Assembly: GCA_016722445.1 (NCBI GenBank)
Contig: JADKIZ010000006.1
Location: 186,001-250,000 of the forward strand
Direction of reading: 5' to 3'
DNA from: Flavobacteriales bacterium
GTDB lineage: Bacteria; Bacteroidota; Bacteroidia; Flavobacteriales_D; Sanyastnellaceae
DNA: 64,000 nucleotides
Shown piece after piece: positions 10,801-18,966 of the stretch (positions are counted from its first letter, which is position 1; each line of letters starts with the position of its first letter). Under the pieces are notes generated by a model that worked only from the letters and a program-made list of their open reading frames with translations, was not told the origin of the DNA and made no database searches. The position numbers and the translations under genes were made by a program.

Positions 10801-11191
10801 TGGAATTCTGCTTGTTGAATTCACGGACATACTCAGGGAACGTGGACACAATTTGCATGATGCCATTACAGAAGCCGGACGTGTGAGAATGACTCCTGTA
10901 TTGCTTACAGCTACTGCGACGATACTTGGTATGATTCCTCTTGCGATTGGTTTCAATATTGATTTCGTTACCATGTTTACAGAACTTGATCCGAAAATTT
11001 TCTTCGGAGGCGATAGTGTTGCCTTCTGGGGACCTTTGGCTTGGACCATTGTATTTGGTCTTGCGTTTGCGACTTTCATCACATTAATACTTGTACCAGT
11101 GATGTATGAAATGAGTGAACAAACCAAAGCACGTTTGAACAGAGCATTGAAAAAGCGTAAACAAACTGAATTGCCTCAAGAAGGGCATTGA
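7805..11191 (+). CDS. RND-family (HAE1-type) efflux permease
   Basis: Inner membrane proton-driven drug pump of 1128 residues, within the usual size range (slightly long). Two homologous halves are visible, each with a first helix, a large periplasmic loop (porter and docking domains) and a bundle of helices. The fourth-helix proton-relay pair DD is present in LGLGIVVDDAIVVIE, and the second half carries VGIVALAGIVVRNGILLVEF. An unusual lysine-rich cytoplasmic loop (EVDKKKKRKR) precedes a hydrophobic stretch between the halves. The gene ends the tetR-tolC-adaptor-pump operon and is followed by a strong terminator. Substrate cannot be read from sequence. Confidence 0.95.
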   Translation: MKDKFKEFFLTSWAVSNKTTVYLLTIFITVMGILSYQSIPKEQFPDIVIPTMYVSTVYPGASPKDMENLVSKPIEKEIKSIPGVKKVTSTSVQSYSAVVVEFNTDVEVAQAKQKVKDAVDKAKPDLPKDLLDEPTVQEIEFSEIPILFVNIAGDYDLAHLKHYAEALEDRIESMKEITRVDIVGALDREIQINFDMYKMQAAGVTTYDVMTAVKNENSTIPGGNVRMDDMNRSLTVSGEFKNMQDIENIVIRSMSGATVYLKDIAEVKDGFADQESYARLDHKNVITLNVIKRTGMNLIESSDKIKEIIEEMKKSEFPDELSIEVTGDQSRQTRVTLHDLINTIIIGFILVTIILMFFMGVTNALFVALSVPLSMFIAFLILPGIGFTMNMIVLFAFLLGLGIVVDDAIVVIENTHRIYDNGKVPIKEAAKRAAGEIFLPVLSGTATTLAPFVPLAFWSGVIGKFMRYLPVTLIITLTASLVVAYIINPVFAVDFMHHEGEVDKKKKRKRIMVVTIVIAALALLFYVSGSFGMGNFMVTCALIYLFYSFVLEKLIYRFQHNTWPRIQARYGRFLEWALKRPRAIFWSTVGLLLFVLVLTFARQPKVVFFPKADPNFVYVYATLPVGSSPEASDSVARIIEDRVYSVIGENNPIVESVITNVAVGANESREDRTPYSHKAKVGVGFVEFGQRNGVSTADYLDKIREATRGIPGVEVAVDQEQGGPPTAKPVSIEISGEKFEDLITTSVNLKRHLDSLSIPGVEEIKSDLQLNKPEILVEINRERANREGISTAQIGSEINLAVLGREVSRYRDENDDYPIKLRYQADQRKSIESLKNLLITYRDMNMGGLMRQVPLSSFADVKYTSTYSGINRKNHKRVVTLSSNVLSGFNDNQVAAEVKSAAALYTNVPNGVTVNLAGQAEEQAETGAFLGKALGISLMLILLILITQFNSIGRTVIILSEIIFSVIGVLLGQAIFGMEFSIVMTGVGIVALAGIVVRNGILLVEFTDILRERGHNLHDAITEAGRVRMTPVLLTATATILGMIPLAIGFNIDFVTMFTELDPKIFFGGDSVAFWGPLAWTIVFGLAFATFITLILVPVMYEMSEQTKARLNRALKKRKQTELPQEGH

Positions 11192-11237
11192 TGGTTTCCT
11201 GCTAAGACGATTGCAGGTTGTGTTGGTTTAGATAAAG

Positions 11238-11260
11238 AAGGCCGGGTTTTCCCGGCCTTT
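11238..11260. terminator. Bidirectional intrinsic terminator
   Basis: AAGGCCGGG, a TTTT loop, then CCCGGCCTT and further T's. It lies between the end of the RND gene and the end of the opposing rnr gene, and can serve both. Confidence 0.85.
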
Positions 11261-11310
11261 CTTCATTGTAACAGTTGAAAGTGTAGAACAACAAGTGTTC
11301 CACCATTCGA

Positions 11311-13442
11311 TCAGGCCTTTATCCAGGCGTAGTCCAATGTGCGTTGATTCAGGTTGCCACCGACAACTTTTATCATAATAGAATCGCCCATGTGTAATTC
11401 TGTGTGGGTGCGCAGTCCACGAATAATGTATTTATCGGCATCGAATTCGTAATGATCATCGGAGAGATTTTTCAGTGACACCATTCCTTCACTTTTCGTT
11501 TCGCCAACTTCAACATAGAATCCCCATGATGTAAGACCGCTGACAACACCTTCGAATATTTTTCCGGTGTGCTCCAGCATGTATTCCACTTGTTTGTATT
11601 TGATGCTTGCACGTTCTGCTTCTGCGGCACGTTTTTCCATCAGTGAACTGTGCTTGCATTTTACTTCGTAATCATTGGCATTCGCACTCCTTCCACCATC
11701 CAGATAATGTTGTAAGAGTCTATGGGCCATGACATCAGGATATCTGCGGATTGGAGATGTGAAGTGCGTGTAGTATTCAAACGACAAACCGTAGTGACCA
11801 ATATTGTTGGTAGAATATTCTGCTTTGGCCATGGTTCTGATCGCCATTTGTTTGATGATGTCTTCTTCCGGATGTCCGGCAATTTGTTCCATCAAAGTTT
11901 TGATGATACCAGAAGAACTGTGATCAGCATTCTTGGGGATTTTATAACCAAGGTGTTTGACAAATGTTTTCAATTGTAAAACCCTGCCTTCATCAGGTGT
12001 ATCGTGGATGCGGTATACGAAAGTGCGTTCTTGTTCATTTCCTTGTCTTTTTCCAATGAACTCACCAACTTTTTTATTCGCCAGCAACATGAACTCTTCG
12101 ATCAGTTGATTGCTGTCCTTCATTTTTTTAATGGTCACGCCGATAGGCTTGCCCATTTCATCCAATTTGAATTTTACTTCTTCCGTGTTAAAGTCAATGG
12201 CGCCTTTTTTGAATCTTTCGGCCCGCATCAACTTGGCGAGTTTGTCGAGGTGAATGATTTCGTCGGCATGATCTCCTTTACCTGTTTCGATGATTTCCTG
12301 AGCTTCTTCGTATGTAAATCTTCTGTCAGAGAATATCACCGTTCTTCCAAACCATGAAGATTTGATTTCGGCATTTTCAGTTAATTCGAACACTGCAGAG
12401 AAGCATAATTTTTCTTCGTGTGGTCGCAGAGAACATAGTTCATTTGAAAGCCTTTCGGGCAACATTGGAATGGTGCGATCCACGAGATATACCGAAGTTG
12501 CCCTCACGTACGCTTCTTTTTCGAGAAGCGTATCTGGCATCATGTAATGGCTTACATCTGCGATGTGTACACCTACTTCATAGTTACCGTTTTCGAGTTT
12601 GCGATACGAAAGCGCGTCGTCAAAATCTTTGGCATCAAATGGATCGATGGTGAAGGTGGTGATTTTTCTGAAGTCGCGACGTTTGCTGATCTCGTCTACA
12701 GAAATATCATCAGCGATTTTTTCCGATTCATGCAGCACATCAGAAGGAAATTCATAAGGTAATCCGAATTCAGCGATGATGGCGTGCATCTCCACCTGAT
12801 GTGAACCAGGTTTACCGAGAACTTTTGTAATCCGACCGAATGGTTTTCTGTCCGGGTCGGTCCATTCGGTGATTTCTGCAATGACTTTATCGCCATTTTT
12901 TGCTCCGCCGATCATGTCTTTCGGAATGAAGAAGTCGACATGGATGTGATTGTCGGATGGTATAAAAAGGCATGCTCGCGGCTGATTTCTATGATGCCTA
13001 CAAAACTTGTTTTAGCTCGTTGAACGACGCGGACCACGCGTGCTTCCGGTCTTCTGGCTTTTGGGTTGAATTGTATTTCAACAGTATCTCCCCAAAGTGC
13101 GAAACCAGTTTTTCCTTTGGGAATTTCAAGGTCTTTTTCCTGACCCGGAATACTGACGAAACCACGTCCGAATTTGGTGACTTGAATTATTCCTTCAATA
13201 GAACTGGATGCGGTTTCTGTCAATATGTATTTCCCTCTCTCGACTTCACGAAGCTTTCCGTTGTCTGCTTCAATCTGTAATAATTCGTATATAAGGGTTC
13301 TTACACCGCTGTCTTTGATTCCAAGGTCCGACGCGACCTGCTTATGGTTGAGGGGTTTTTTAGGATACTTCTGAAATACGTTGAGGATTTCATTGCGGAG
13401 ATCACGTTTGAAATCTCCTTGTTTGCGTTTAGTTTTTTTCAA
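11311..13442 (-). CDS. rnr: Ribonuclease R, interrupted by one frameshift
   Basis: Processive 3'-5' exoribonuclease for structured RNA. The N-terminal part (winged-helix region NHKQVASDLGIKDSG and first cold-shock domain) is read in one frame. The cold-shock/RNB catalytic part (TFTIDPFDAKDFDDALSY with the metal-binding aspartates, RATSVYLVDRTIPMLPERLS, HFTSPIRRYPDVMAHRLL) and the S1 domain (FEGVVSGLTSWGFYVEV) are in another frame. The break is at the A5 run 12964-12968 (plus strand). One more base there gives AFFIPSDNHIHVDFFIPKDM and a continuous protein of about 710 residues. The first codon is TTG at 13442, as the frame is closed by a stop two codons upstream; a TAnnTTTG box lies 18 bases before it. 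Confidence 0.9.
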
Positions 13443-13459
13443 TACTTAATTCATTTTTG

Positions 13460-13467
13460 CAAAGGTA
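13460..13467 (-). promoter_or_regulatory. Bacteroidota-type -7 box before rnr (TACCTTTG)
   Basis: Matches TAnnTTTG, the -7 element known from Bacteroidota promoters, on the minus strand. It is 18 bases before the TTG start of rnr. No convincing -33 TTTG is seen at the ideal distance. Confidence 0.5.
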
Positions 13468-13524
13468 AAAAGTTAATGACATGGTGATATGAGTCAGTCA
13501 GGACTTATCCACCGGTTATCAAAA

Positions 13525-13532
13525 TATCTTTG
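13525..13532 (+). promoter_or_regulatory. Bacteroidota-type -7 box before miaE (TATCTTTG)
   Basis: TATCTTTG fits TAnnTTTG exactly and ends only four bases before the miaE ATG at 13537. If used, the message would be leaderless or nearly so. Confidence 0.45.
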
Positions 13533-13536
13533 CGTC

Positions 13537-14142
13537 ATGGAGAAAGGTAAAAATAAGGTCATGCTCGGTCTTAAACTCCCTACAGATCCGAGGTGGATAA
13601 ATGTTGTTGAAAAGGACATACAGGAGATACTTACAGACCATGCCTGGTGCGAACAAAAGGCTGCCAGCAATGCCATCAGTTGTATCGTAAAATTTCATGA
13701 TTATCCGGATGTCGTGGACGAAATGCAACGGATTTGCGATGAAGAAATGGAGCATTTTGCTGCAGTACGGATAGAATTACAAAGGCGTAATTTGAATTTG
13801 GGACCAGAACGCAGAGATGATTATGTGCACGATTTGATGGGATTTATTTTCAAAGGTGGAGGCAGAGAGCAACAGTTCGTTGATCGTATGCTTTTTTCTG
13901 CCATGATCGAAGCAAGGAGTTGTGAGCGTTTCAGAATATTAAGTGAAGAAGTGAGTGATGAAGGTTTGCGATCATTCTATCGTGAACTGATGGAGAGCGA
14001 AGCTGATCACTATACCACTTTCCTTGGCTTTGCCAGAAAGTATGCAGGCAAAATTGATGTCGAAAACAGATGGAAGGAGTTTCTGGAATTTGAAGCGACA
14101 TTGATGGATAAGTATGGCAAGAAACAAACCATGCATGGCTGA
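13537..14142 (+). CDS. miaE: MiaE-like tRNA-(ms2io6A)-hydroxylase
   Basis: Predicted non-haem di-iron monooxygenase that hydroxylates the isopentenyl side chain of ms2i6A at position 37 of tRNAs reading UNN codons. 201 residues from the ATG at 13537; an upstream TTG/GTG frame extension lacks conservation-like sequence. A four-helix ferritin-like fold is suggested by the ligand motifs: E in WCEQKAASN, EExEH in DEEMEHFAAVR, E in MIEARSCERF and ExxH in ESEADHYTTF. Length fits the MiaE family. It is divergent from rnr and followed directly by a GNAT gene. Another ferritin-like hydroxylase is possible, but MiaE is the best match. Confidence 0.85.
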   Translation: MEKGKNKVMLGLKLPTDPRWINVVEKDIQEILTDHAWCEQKAASNAISCIVKFHDYPDVVDEMQRICDEEMEHFAAVRIELQRRNLNLGPERRDDYVHDLMGFIFKGGGREQQFVDRMLFSAMIEARSCERFRILSEEVSDEGLRSFYRELMESEADHYTTFLGFARKYAGKIDVENRWKEFLEFEATLMDKYGKKQTMHG

Positions 14143-14667
14143 TTGATACAAGAAGTAAGCATAGAGACCGCTGCCATTGAAGATTTCAATGGAATTCGCC
14201 GTGTTGTCCATGATGTGTGGCCTGTGGCGTATAAGACGGTAATTACTCCCCAACAAATCGATTACATGCTTCGCATGATGTATGATGATGAGTCGTTGCT
14301 TAAACAAATGATGGAGGAAAATTGTGAATTCATTCTCGCCAAAGTCAAAGATGAAATAGTCGGTTTTGCGTCGTATAGTGAAATGGCTTCGGGTGAATTC
14401 AAACTGCATAAATTGTATGTGCTCACCTCTCAACAAGGAAAAAACACGGGAAGAAGACTTTTGGATGAAGTATGTAACAGGGCAACTAAACACGGGGGAA
14501 AAAGACTTGAGTTACAAGTGAACAAGAAGAATGAACCCGCGATAAACTTTTATCATCGCAATAATTTCATCATCGATCACGAAGATGTTTTCGATATCGG
14601 AAATGGTTTTGTTATGGATGATTACATCATGGTGAAAAATTTGGCACTTGATTTATCCTCGGAGTGA
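14143..14667 (+). CDS. GNAT-family N-acetyltransferase
   Basis: Predicted acetyl-CoA-dependent acetyltransferase of 174 residues. The acetyl-CoA loop is visible as LYVLTSQQGKNTGRRLLDEV, a variant of the Q/RxxGxG/A motif, followed by LELQVNKKNEPAINFYHRNN, the usual strand-helix end of the domain. Substrate is unknown. The frame has no ATG at its start; TTG at 14143 directly follows the miaE stop, suggesting translational coupling. It converges on and overlaps the end of the histidine kinase gene by 15 bases. Confidence 0.85.
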   Translation: MIQEVSIETAAIEDFNGIRRVVHDVWPVAYKTVITPQQIDYMLRMMYDDESLLKQMMEENCEFILAKVKDEIVGFASYSEMASGEFKLHKLYVLTSQQGKNTGRRLLDEVCNRATKHGGKRLELQVNKKNEPAINFYHRNNFIIDHEDVFDIGNGFVMDDYIMVKNLALDLSSE

Positions 14668-16149
14668 AATTCGAAATGTTGTTCCTTTTCCTATTTCACT
14701 GTGCTTGACATAAATCTTACCTTCATGATAATGTTCAATAATCCTTTTAACCAGTGAAAGACCAAGTCCCCATCCACGCCTTTTGGTGGTGAACCCTGGT
14801 TGAAATACCGTCTTCCATTGGTTTTTATGTATCCCTTTGCCTGAATCAGAAATGTCAATGTAAATTTTATGACCTTCTGAAGAAATCATCACAGCAAGCG
14901 AACCCTTCCCATCCATTGCATCAACAGCGTTCTTCACAAGATTTTCAATAACCCATCCAAAGAGTGGTTTATTGAAATGTGCAGTGATGTTTCTATCGAC
15001 ACTTTCAATCGTAAAATGCACATGTGGTGAAACCCTCGGTTGCAGATAGTCGATGGATTGTTGCATCACATCATACACATTTTCTTCGATGAGCTCAGGC
15101 ACTGAACCAATTTTGGAAAAACGATCCGTAATCGTACTCAATCGCTCAATATCCTTGTTAAGTTCCTTGATGGATTGTGGATCTGCGCCTTGCGACTCCA
15201 GCAAGGCACTCCAAGCCATCAGCGATGAAAGCGGAGTTCCAAGTTGATGTGCAGTTTCTTTGGCCATACCAACCCAAACCTGATTTTGTTCTGCTTTGCG
15301 GAAAGTCGAAAAGATGAGATAAGAAACCACGAGGAATACACCAATGAGGATAAGTTGAAAGACAGGAAACATTTGCAATTGACGCAATACTTCAGAGTCT
15401 TCGTAGTAAATGAACTGCCTGCCTTGTCCCGGAAGAACCACTTCTATAGGCTCATTTACACTGCGCATTTGCGAAAGTTTATTCTGAAGCAGATCCGGTG
15501 TATTGAAAAGGGTTGAATCTAAATTCCCCAACTTCATGATGTGCTTCTGTGTACTATCCGTTACGATCACTGGCACAGATGCAGAATTGCTCACTGTTTC
15601 ATCAATGAATGAATGGATGAGATCATCCATGGTCGCCTGCAATTGTGTAAACAATCTACTGTCGTCGTAATAAATTTTTTGACCAACCTCGCTCAGTATA
15701 ATTGGTTCATTCTTTTTTACAATTACTTGATACAATGAATCAATGTATTCTTGATCCTGTTCTTTGCCATCGGGCAGATTAGCGCTGTTTAATAATTTAC
15801 CTTGTTCATCATAAAACAAAACTGGAATAGTGGTGTTATTTCTGAGGAATTCGGTGAGAAAAGTGAAGTCACCTTCATAGGTCGGATCTGAAATGATGTT
15901 ATATGCTGTTCCCAACAAATCAGCCTTTTTTCTTTCTTCAGATCGGAGTTGATTAAATAGTTCTTCGGTAAAATTGACAAGTTCTGCTCTACGTTTTATC
16001 GCCTCACTCCACAACTCAACCTTTTTTCTTTCTTCGATACGGATTCGATCGGCAATGTGTTTGCTATACCATAGCGTGATACCCACGATGGTCATGGCAA
16101 GGAAGAAGAGAAATATTTTCCAGCGTTGTTTGTTGCTGTACAAATTCAT
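14653..16149 (-). CDS. Two-component sensor histidine kinase
   Basis: Membrane histidine kinase of about 498 residues. The first membrane helix is near residues 12-29 (IFLFFLAMTIVGITLWY), and an extracytoplasmic sensor region of roughly 240 residues with no recognised domain follows. The second helix is FQLILIGVFLVVSYLIF. The dimerisation box is WVGMAKETAHQLGTPLSSLM with the phospho-accepting H, and the ATPase motifs are N (WVIENLVKNAVDAM), G1 (DISDSGKGI) and G2 (GWGLGLSLVKRI). The ATG at 16149 is preferred over the upstream TTG. No response regulator is adjacent on the same strand, although an NtrC-type regulator lies about 1.3 kb away on the other strand. Confidence 0.93.
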   Translation of the reverse strand: MNLYSNKQRWKIFLFFLAMTIVGITLWYSKHIADRIRIEERKKVELWSEAIKRRAELVNFTEELFNQLRSEERKKADLLGTAYNIISDPTYEGDFTFLTEFLRNNTTIPVLFYDEQGKLLNSANLPDGKEQDQEYIDSLYQVIVKKNEPIILSEVGQKIYYDDSRLFTQLQATMDDLIHSFIDETVSNSASVPVIVTDSTQKHIMKLGNLDSTLFNTPDLLQNKLSQMRSVNEPIEVVLPGQGRQFIYYEDSEVLRQLQMFPVFQLILIGVFLVVSYLIFSTFRKAEQNQVWVGMAKETAHQLGTPLSSLMAWSALLESQGADPQSIKELNKDIERLSTITDRFSKIGSVPELIEENVYDVMQQSIDYLQPRVSPHVHFTIESVDRNITAHFNKPLFGWVIENLVKNAVDAMDGKGSLAVMISSEGHKIYIDISDSGKGIHKNQWKTVFQPGFTTKRRGWGLGLSLVKRIIEHYHEGKIYVKHSEIGKGTTFRISLRG

Positions 16150-16230
16150 GCCCTGCAAAAATCGTCGAAAGTTGACGAAATCAATATCTCAGGTTCAATC
16201 GCTTGCTGTTCTTGATTAATTTCGCTTTTT

Positions 16231-16929
16231 ATGCATATGAAACACTTGAGCTTTAGCCTGTTTTGTCTGGTCGTTCTGACCTTCATCGTTACTTCTTGCT
16301 CCGTTGAGAAAAGAAGATATTTGGATGGATACCATGTTGAATGGCACAATCGTCGATCAGAGTATCAAACACAGATCGCTGAAAAGAATACTGAATCAAT
16401 CGACACGACAAAAGTCCTGACACATTCTGTTCCATCACTTGAAAGTATTTTGACTTCAGATCAAAGCTCGAATACGCAGATAACCACCAATAAGAACGCT
16501 GAAAAGAAAACCCTGGAAAGCAATGTAGGTCAGCAGAAATCGGGTAGAATATCAAAGGCTATTGCGCCTTTTCGCGAGATAAAGGGCGCAAGAGGAATGG
16601 TTTCAACTTTAGTTGAAAGTTATCGGGTGCCAGCACCGGAAACGAAAGACTTGAATTCAATCGGACTTGCTTTGGCAGTATTGGGGTTAGTGTTTGCCGT
16701 TCTTGCTATTGCCTTTTTTGCCATTGCTGTTTTTATAGCGGTAGACTGGGCTGCATTGGGTTATTTGATTCTGGCGATTTTCGCTGCAGGTTTTGCCGGT
16801 TTGTTTTCATGGATCGCCCAAGCGATTTTTTGGCATCACCACCAGGGGGTTCCCTGGTTTCAATGGCCAGGAATCATTCTTGGTCTGATTGGACTTTATG
16901 CCTTAATCAGAATTGTATTCAAAATTTAG
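16231..16929 (+). CDS. Putative lipoprotein with C-terminal membrane helices
   Basis: Unrecognised protein of 232 residues. It starts with a lipoprotein signal (LTFIVTSCSVEKRRY, Cys near residue 23); the SCSVEKRRY start is a form seen in other Bacteroidota envelope proteins. A polar middle region rich in S, T and K follows, then at least three hydrophobic segments from about residue 145 (LALAVLGLVFAVLAIAFFAI, LGYLILAIFAAGFAGLF, GIILGLIGLYALIRIVF). The layout of a lipidated N-terminus plus a membrane bundle is like DUF4190/DUF308-type small proteins, but no family is claimed. Start could also be ATG 16237. It is divergent from the histidine kinase. Confidence 0.75.
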   Translation: MHMKHLSFSLFCLVVLTFIVTSCSVEKRRYLDGYHVEWHNRRSEYQTQIAEKNTESIDTTKVLTHSVPSLESILTSDQSSNTQITTNKNAEKKTLESNVGQQKSGRISKAIAPFREIKGARGMVSTLVESYRVPAPETKDLNSIGLALAVLGLVFAVLAIAFFAIAVFIAVDWAALGYLILAIFAAGFAGLFSWIAQAIFWHHHQGVPWFQWPGIILGLIGLYALIRIVFKI

Positions 16930-17440
16930 ACTCATCAATTATTGTCTGAATACATTTTTCTTTAAATTGGGTTACACCAAGGGCAAATTGCATTTTCGGA
17001 TGAAAAACCGATCGGTTCAGGCATCCGATTGGACTGCGGATTCGTGAAGATAATAGCGATAGTAGGTGCAATAAACGAAAAAAGGCCTTGCGAAAAGACC
17101 CTTTTTCCTTAACCAAAACCAAAACAAAATAGAGAACAGGCTTAGCGAATCACTTATCGTTGAATATCCAGAGCCCTTGTCCTATGAGTGTTTTATCAGT
17201 AGTGTTATTCATAATTACAGGTATTAGATTTTTGAAACAACTTTTTGTGGGTGTTTCTGAAATGCTCAGAACCTTAACCCTGACCTAAAGGTCTGTTCAT
17301 TTTGCTTATTGGTTGGGGAGGGATGCATGAACGGTTCCGATTTTTCGTTTAAAGGTCAGTTTTTGGAAGGAAATGGATTTATAGGGTCGATAACAGATGA
17401 GATCGACCGGTTTGGCCTAATCTTGCAGGGGAAATTTGCC
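16930..17440. other. Intergenic region of about 510 bases, mostly featureless
   Basis: Between the membrane lipoprotein and the NtrC-type regulator. An imperfect hairpin with A/T-rich flanks (AAAAAAGG... to ...CCCTTTTT, about 17079-17107) may terminate the upstream gene. No convincing ORF, tRNA or repeat is seen. The codons before 17441 are open in the regulator's frame but do not look like protein of the receiver family. Confidence 0.4.
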
Positions 17441-18790
17441 ATGAATAAACTACTGATCATAGATGATGAGGACAAGCTCCGGTCACTGCTTTCGCGCATT
17501 TTAGAAGACGAAGGATTTCAGGTGTTTCAAGCTCCTGAAGGACGCAGTGGTCTCAAAAAACTGAGCAACGAAGATGTGGATGTGGTCATCTGTGACATGA
17601 AACTTCCAGGCGAAAATGGACTCGAGATTTTGGAGAAAATTCATCGCGATTTTCCAATGATCGAGGTTATACTGCTCACAGCATATGGCAATATTCACGA
17701 TGGTGTGAAGGCCATTCAATTGGGAGCATTTGATTATCTGGTGAAAGGCGATGACAATGATAAAATCATTCCTCTGGTATATAAAGCCGTAGAAAAGGTG
17801 TCGCTGAACCGGAAGTTGAGCAATCTCGAACATCGGTTACATGTAAAACACTCTTTCGAAGCCATCACGGGAAACTCCCAGGGAATCAAAAGAGCATTGG
17901 ATCTCGCCGGTAAAGTGGCCCCTCAGGATACAACTGTTTTGATTACCGGAGAAACTGGTACAGGTAAGGAGATTTTTGCCAACGCGATTCATCATGCATC
18001 GAAAAGACAGAGAAAGAATTTTGTTGCCATCAATCGTAGTGCTTTCAGCAAGGAAATTTTGGAAAGTGAAATATTCGGTCATCTTGCAGGAGCGTTTACA
18101 GGTGCCATCAAAGACAAAAAAGGATTGTTCGAAGAAGCTCATGGTGGAACAATTTTTCTGGATGAAATTGGTGAAATGGCCCCTGAACTACAATCGAAGT
18201 TCCTTCGTGTGCTTGAGTTGGGTGAATTCGTGAAGGTCGGTGATACCAAGCCAACCAAAGTGGATGTAAGAATTATCGCCGCAACCAACCGGGATTTGAA
18301 AAAGGAAGTGGCAGATGGTCATTTCAGAAGGGACTTGTTTTTCAGGTTTTCTGTATTTCAAATTGAATTACCTCCATTGCGACTTCGACTGGAGGACATA
18401 CCTGTTTTGGTCAGTGAGTTTGTTCCTGAATTTTGCCATAAATTGAATACAAAACACAAACAACCTTCAGAGGCTTTCGTGAAGATGTTGTGTCAATATT
18501 CTTGGCCAGGAAATATTCGTGAACTTAGAAATGTAATTGAAAGAAGTGTCATCCTTTCATCGGATGATTCATTACAAGTTGAATCACTTCCTCAGGAAAT
18601 CAGAGAGCCGGTAAAACAAACAAATGCGGACAAAACCATTTCAGCATTTGATCTGGCAAGTGCAGAAAAGTTACACATCCAAAAAATACTGAATCACACT
18701 TCGGGAAACAAAACCGAAGCGGCCAGACTGCTCAATATTGGTCTCACTACACTCTATAGGAAAATTGAAGACTATGGAATTTTAGTGTAA
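17441..18790 (+). CDS. NtrC-family sigma-54-dependent response regulator
   Basis: Activator of sigma-54 promoters, 449 residues from the ATG at 17441; the open frame extends to 17309 but the receiver begins right at MNKLLIIDDEDKL. Receiver: acidic pair DDE, phospho-acceptor D in VVICDMKLPG, T in LLTAYG, K in YLVKGD. AAA+ domain: Walker A TGETGTGKEIFANAIHH, the sigma-54 contact loop GAFTGA in HLAGAFTGAIKD, Walker B GGTIFLDEIGEM, and sensor ATNRDLKKEV. C-terminal Fis-type helix-turn-helix: NKTEAARLLNIGLTTLYRKI. The usual NCAA(I/L)P before the GAFTGA region reads NRSAFSK here, a mild departure. No kinase is adjacent; pairing with the kinase at 14653-16149 is only a guess. Confidence 0.94.
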   Translation: MNKLLIIDDEDKLRSLLSRILEDEGFQVFQAPEGRSGLKKLSNEDVDVVICDMKLPGENGLEILEKIHRDFPMIEVILLTAYGNIHDGVKAIQLGAFDYLVKGDDNDKIIPLVYKAVEKVSLNRKLSNLEHRLHVKHSFEAITGNSQGIKRALDLAGKVAPQDTTVLITGETGTGKEIFANAIHHASKRQRKNFVAINRSAFSKEILESEIFGHLAGAFTGAIKDKKGLFEEAHGGTIFLDEIGEMAPELQSKFLRVLELGEFVKVGDTKPTKVDVRIIAATNRDLKKEVADGHFRRDLFFRFSVFQIELPPLRLRLEDIPVLVSEFVPEFCHKLNTKHKQPSEAFVKMLCQYSWPGNIRELRNVIERSVILSSDDSLQVESLPQEIREPVKQTNADKTISAFDLASAEKLHIQKILNHTSGNKTEAARLLNIGLTTLYRKIEDYGILV

Positions 18791-18966
18791 GTGATTGTGT
18801 GTTTAAATGCATTTTGGTATTTCAATAAGTGAGACGGGGTTCAATCGAAGCGCAGAATAGAGAAGTTGCTGTATGCTATTGTGCAGTACTTCGTTAATAA
18901 TCTACCTCGGGGATGATATGAGTCAATTGGTAGTTGGTTCACCTTCGTCATGTCTTAATTTCATAT

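Noticed and set aside
17413..17426. TGGC...TTGC resembling a sigma-54 -24/-12 promoter just before the NtrC-type gene
   Set aside because: The spacing between GG and GC is one base short and the site lies only about 15 bases from the start codon.
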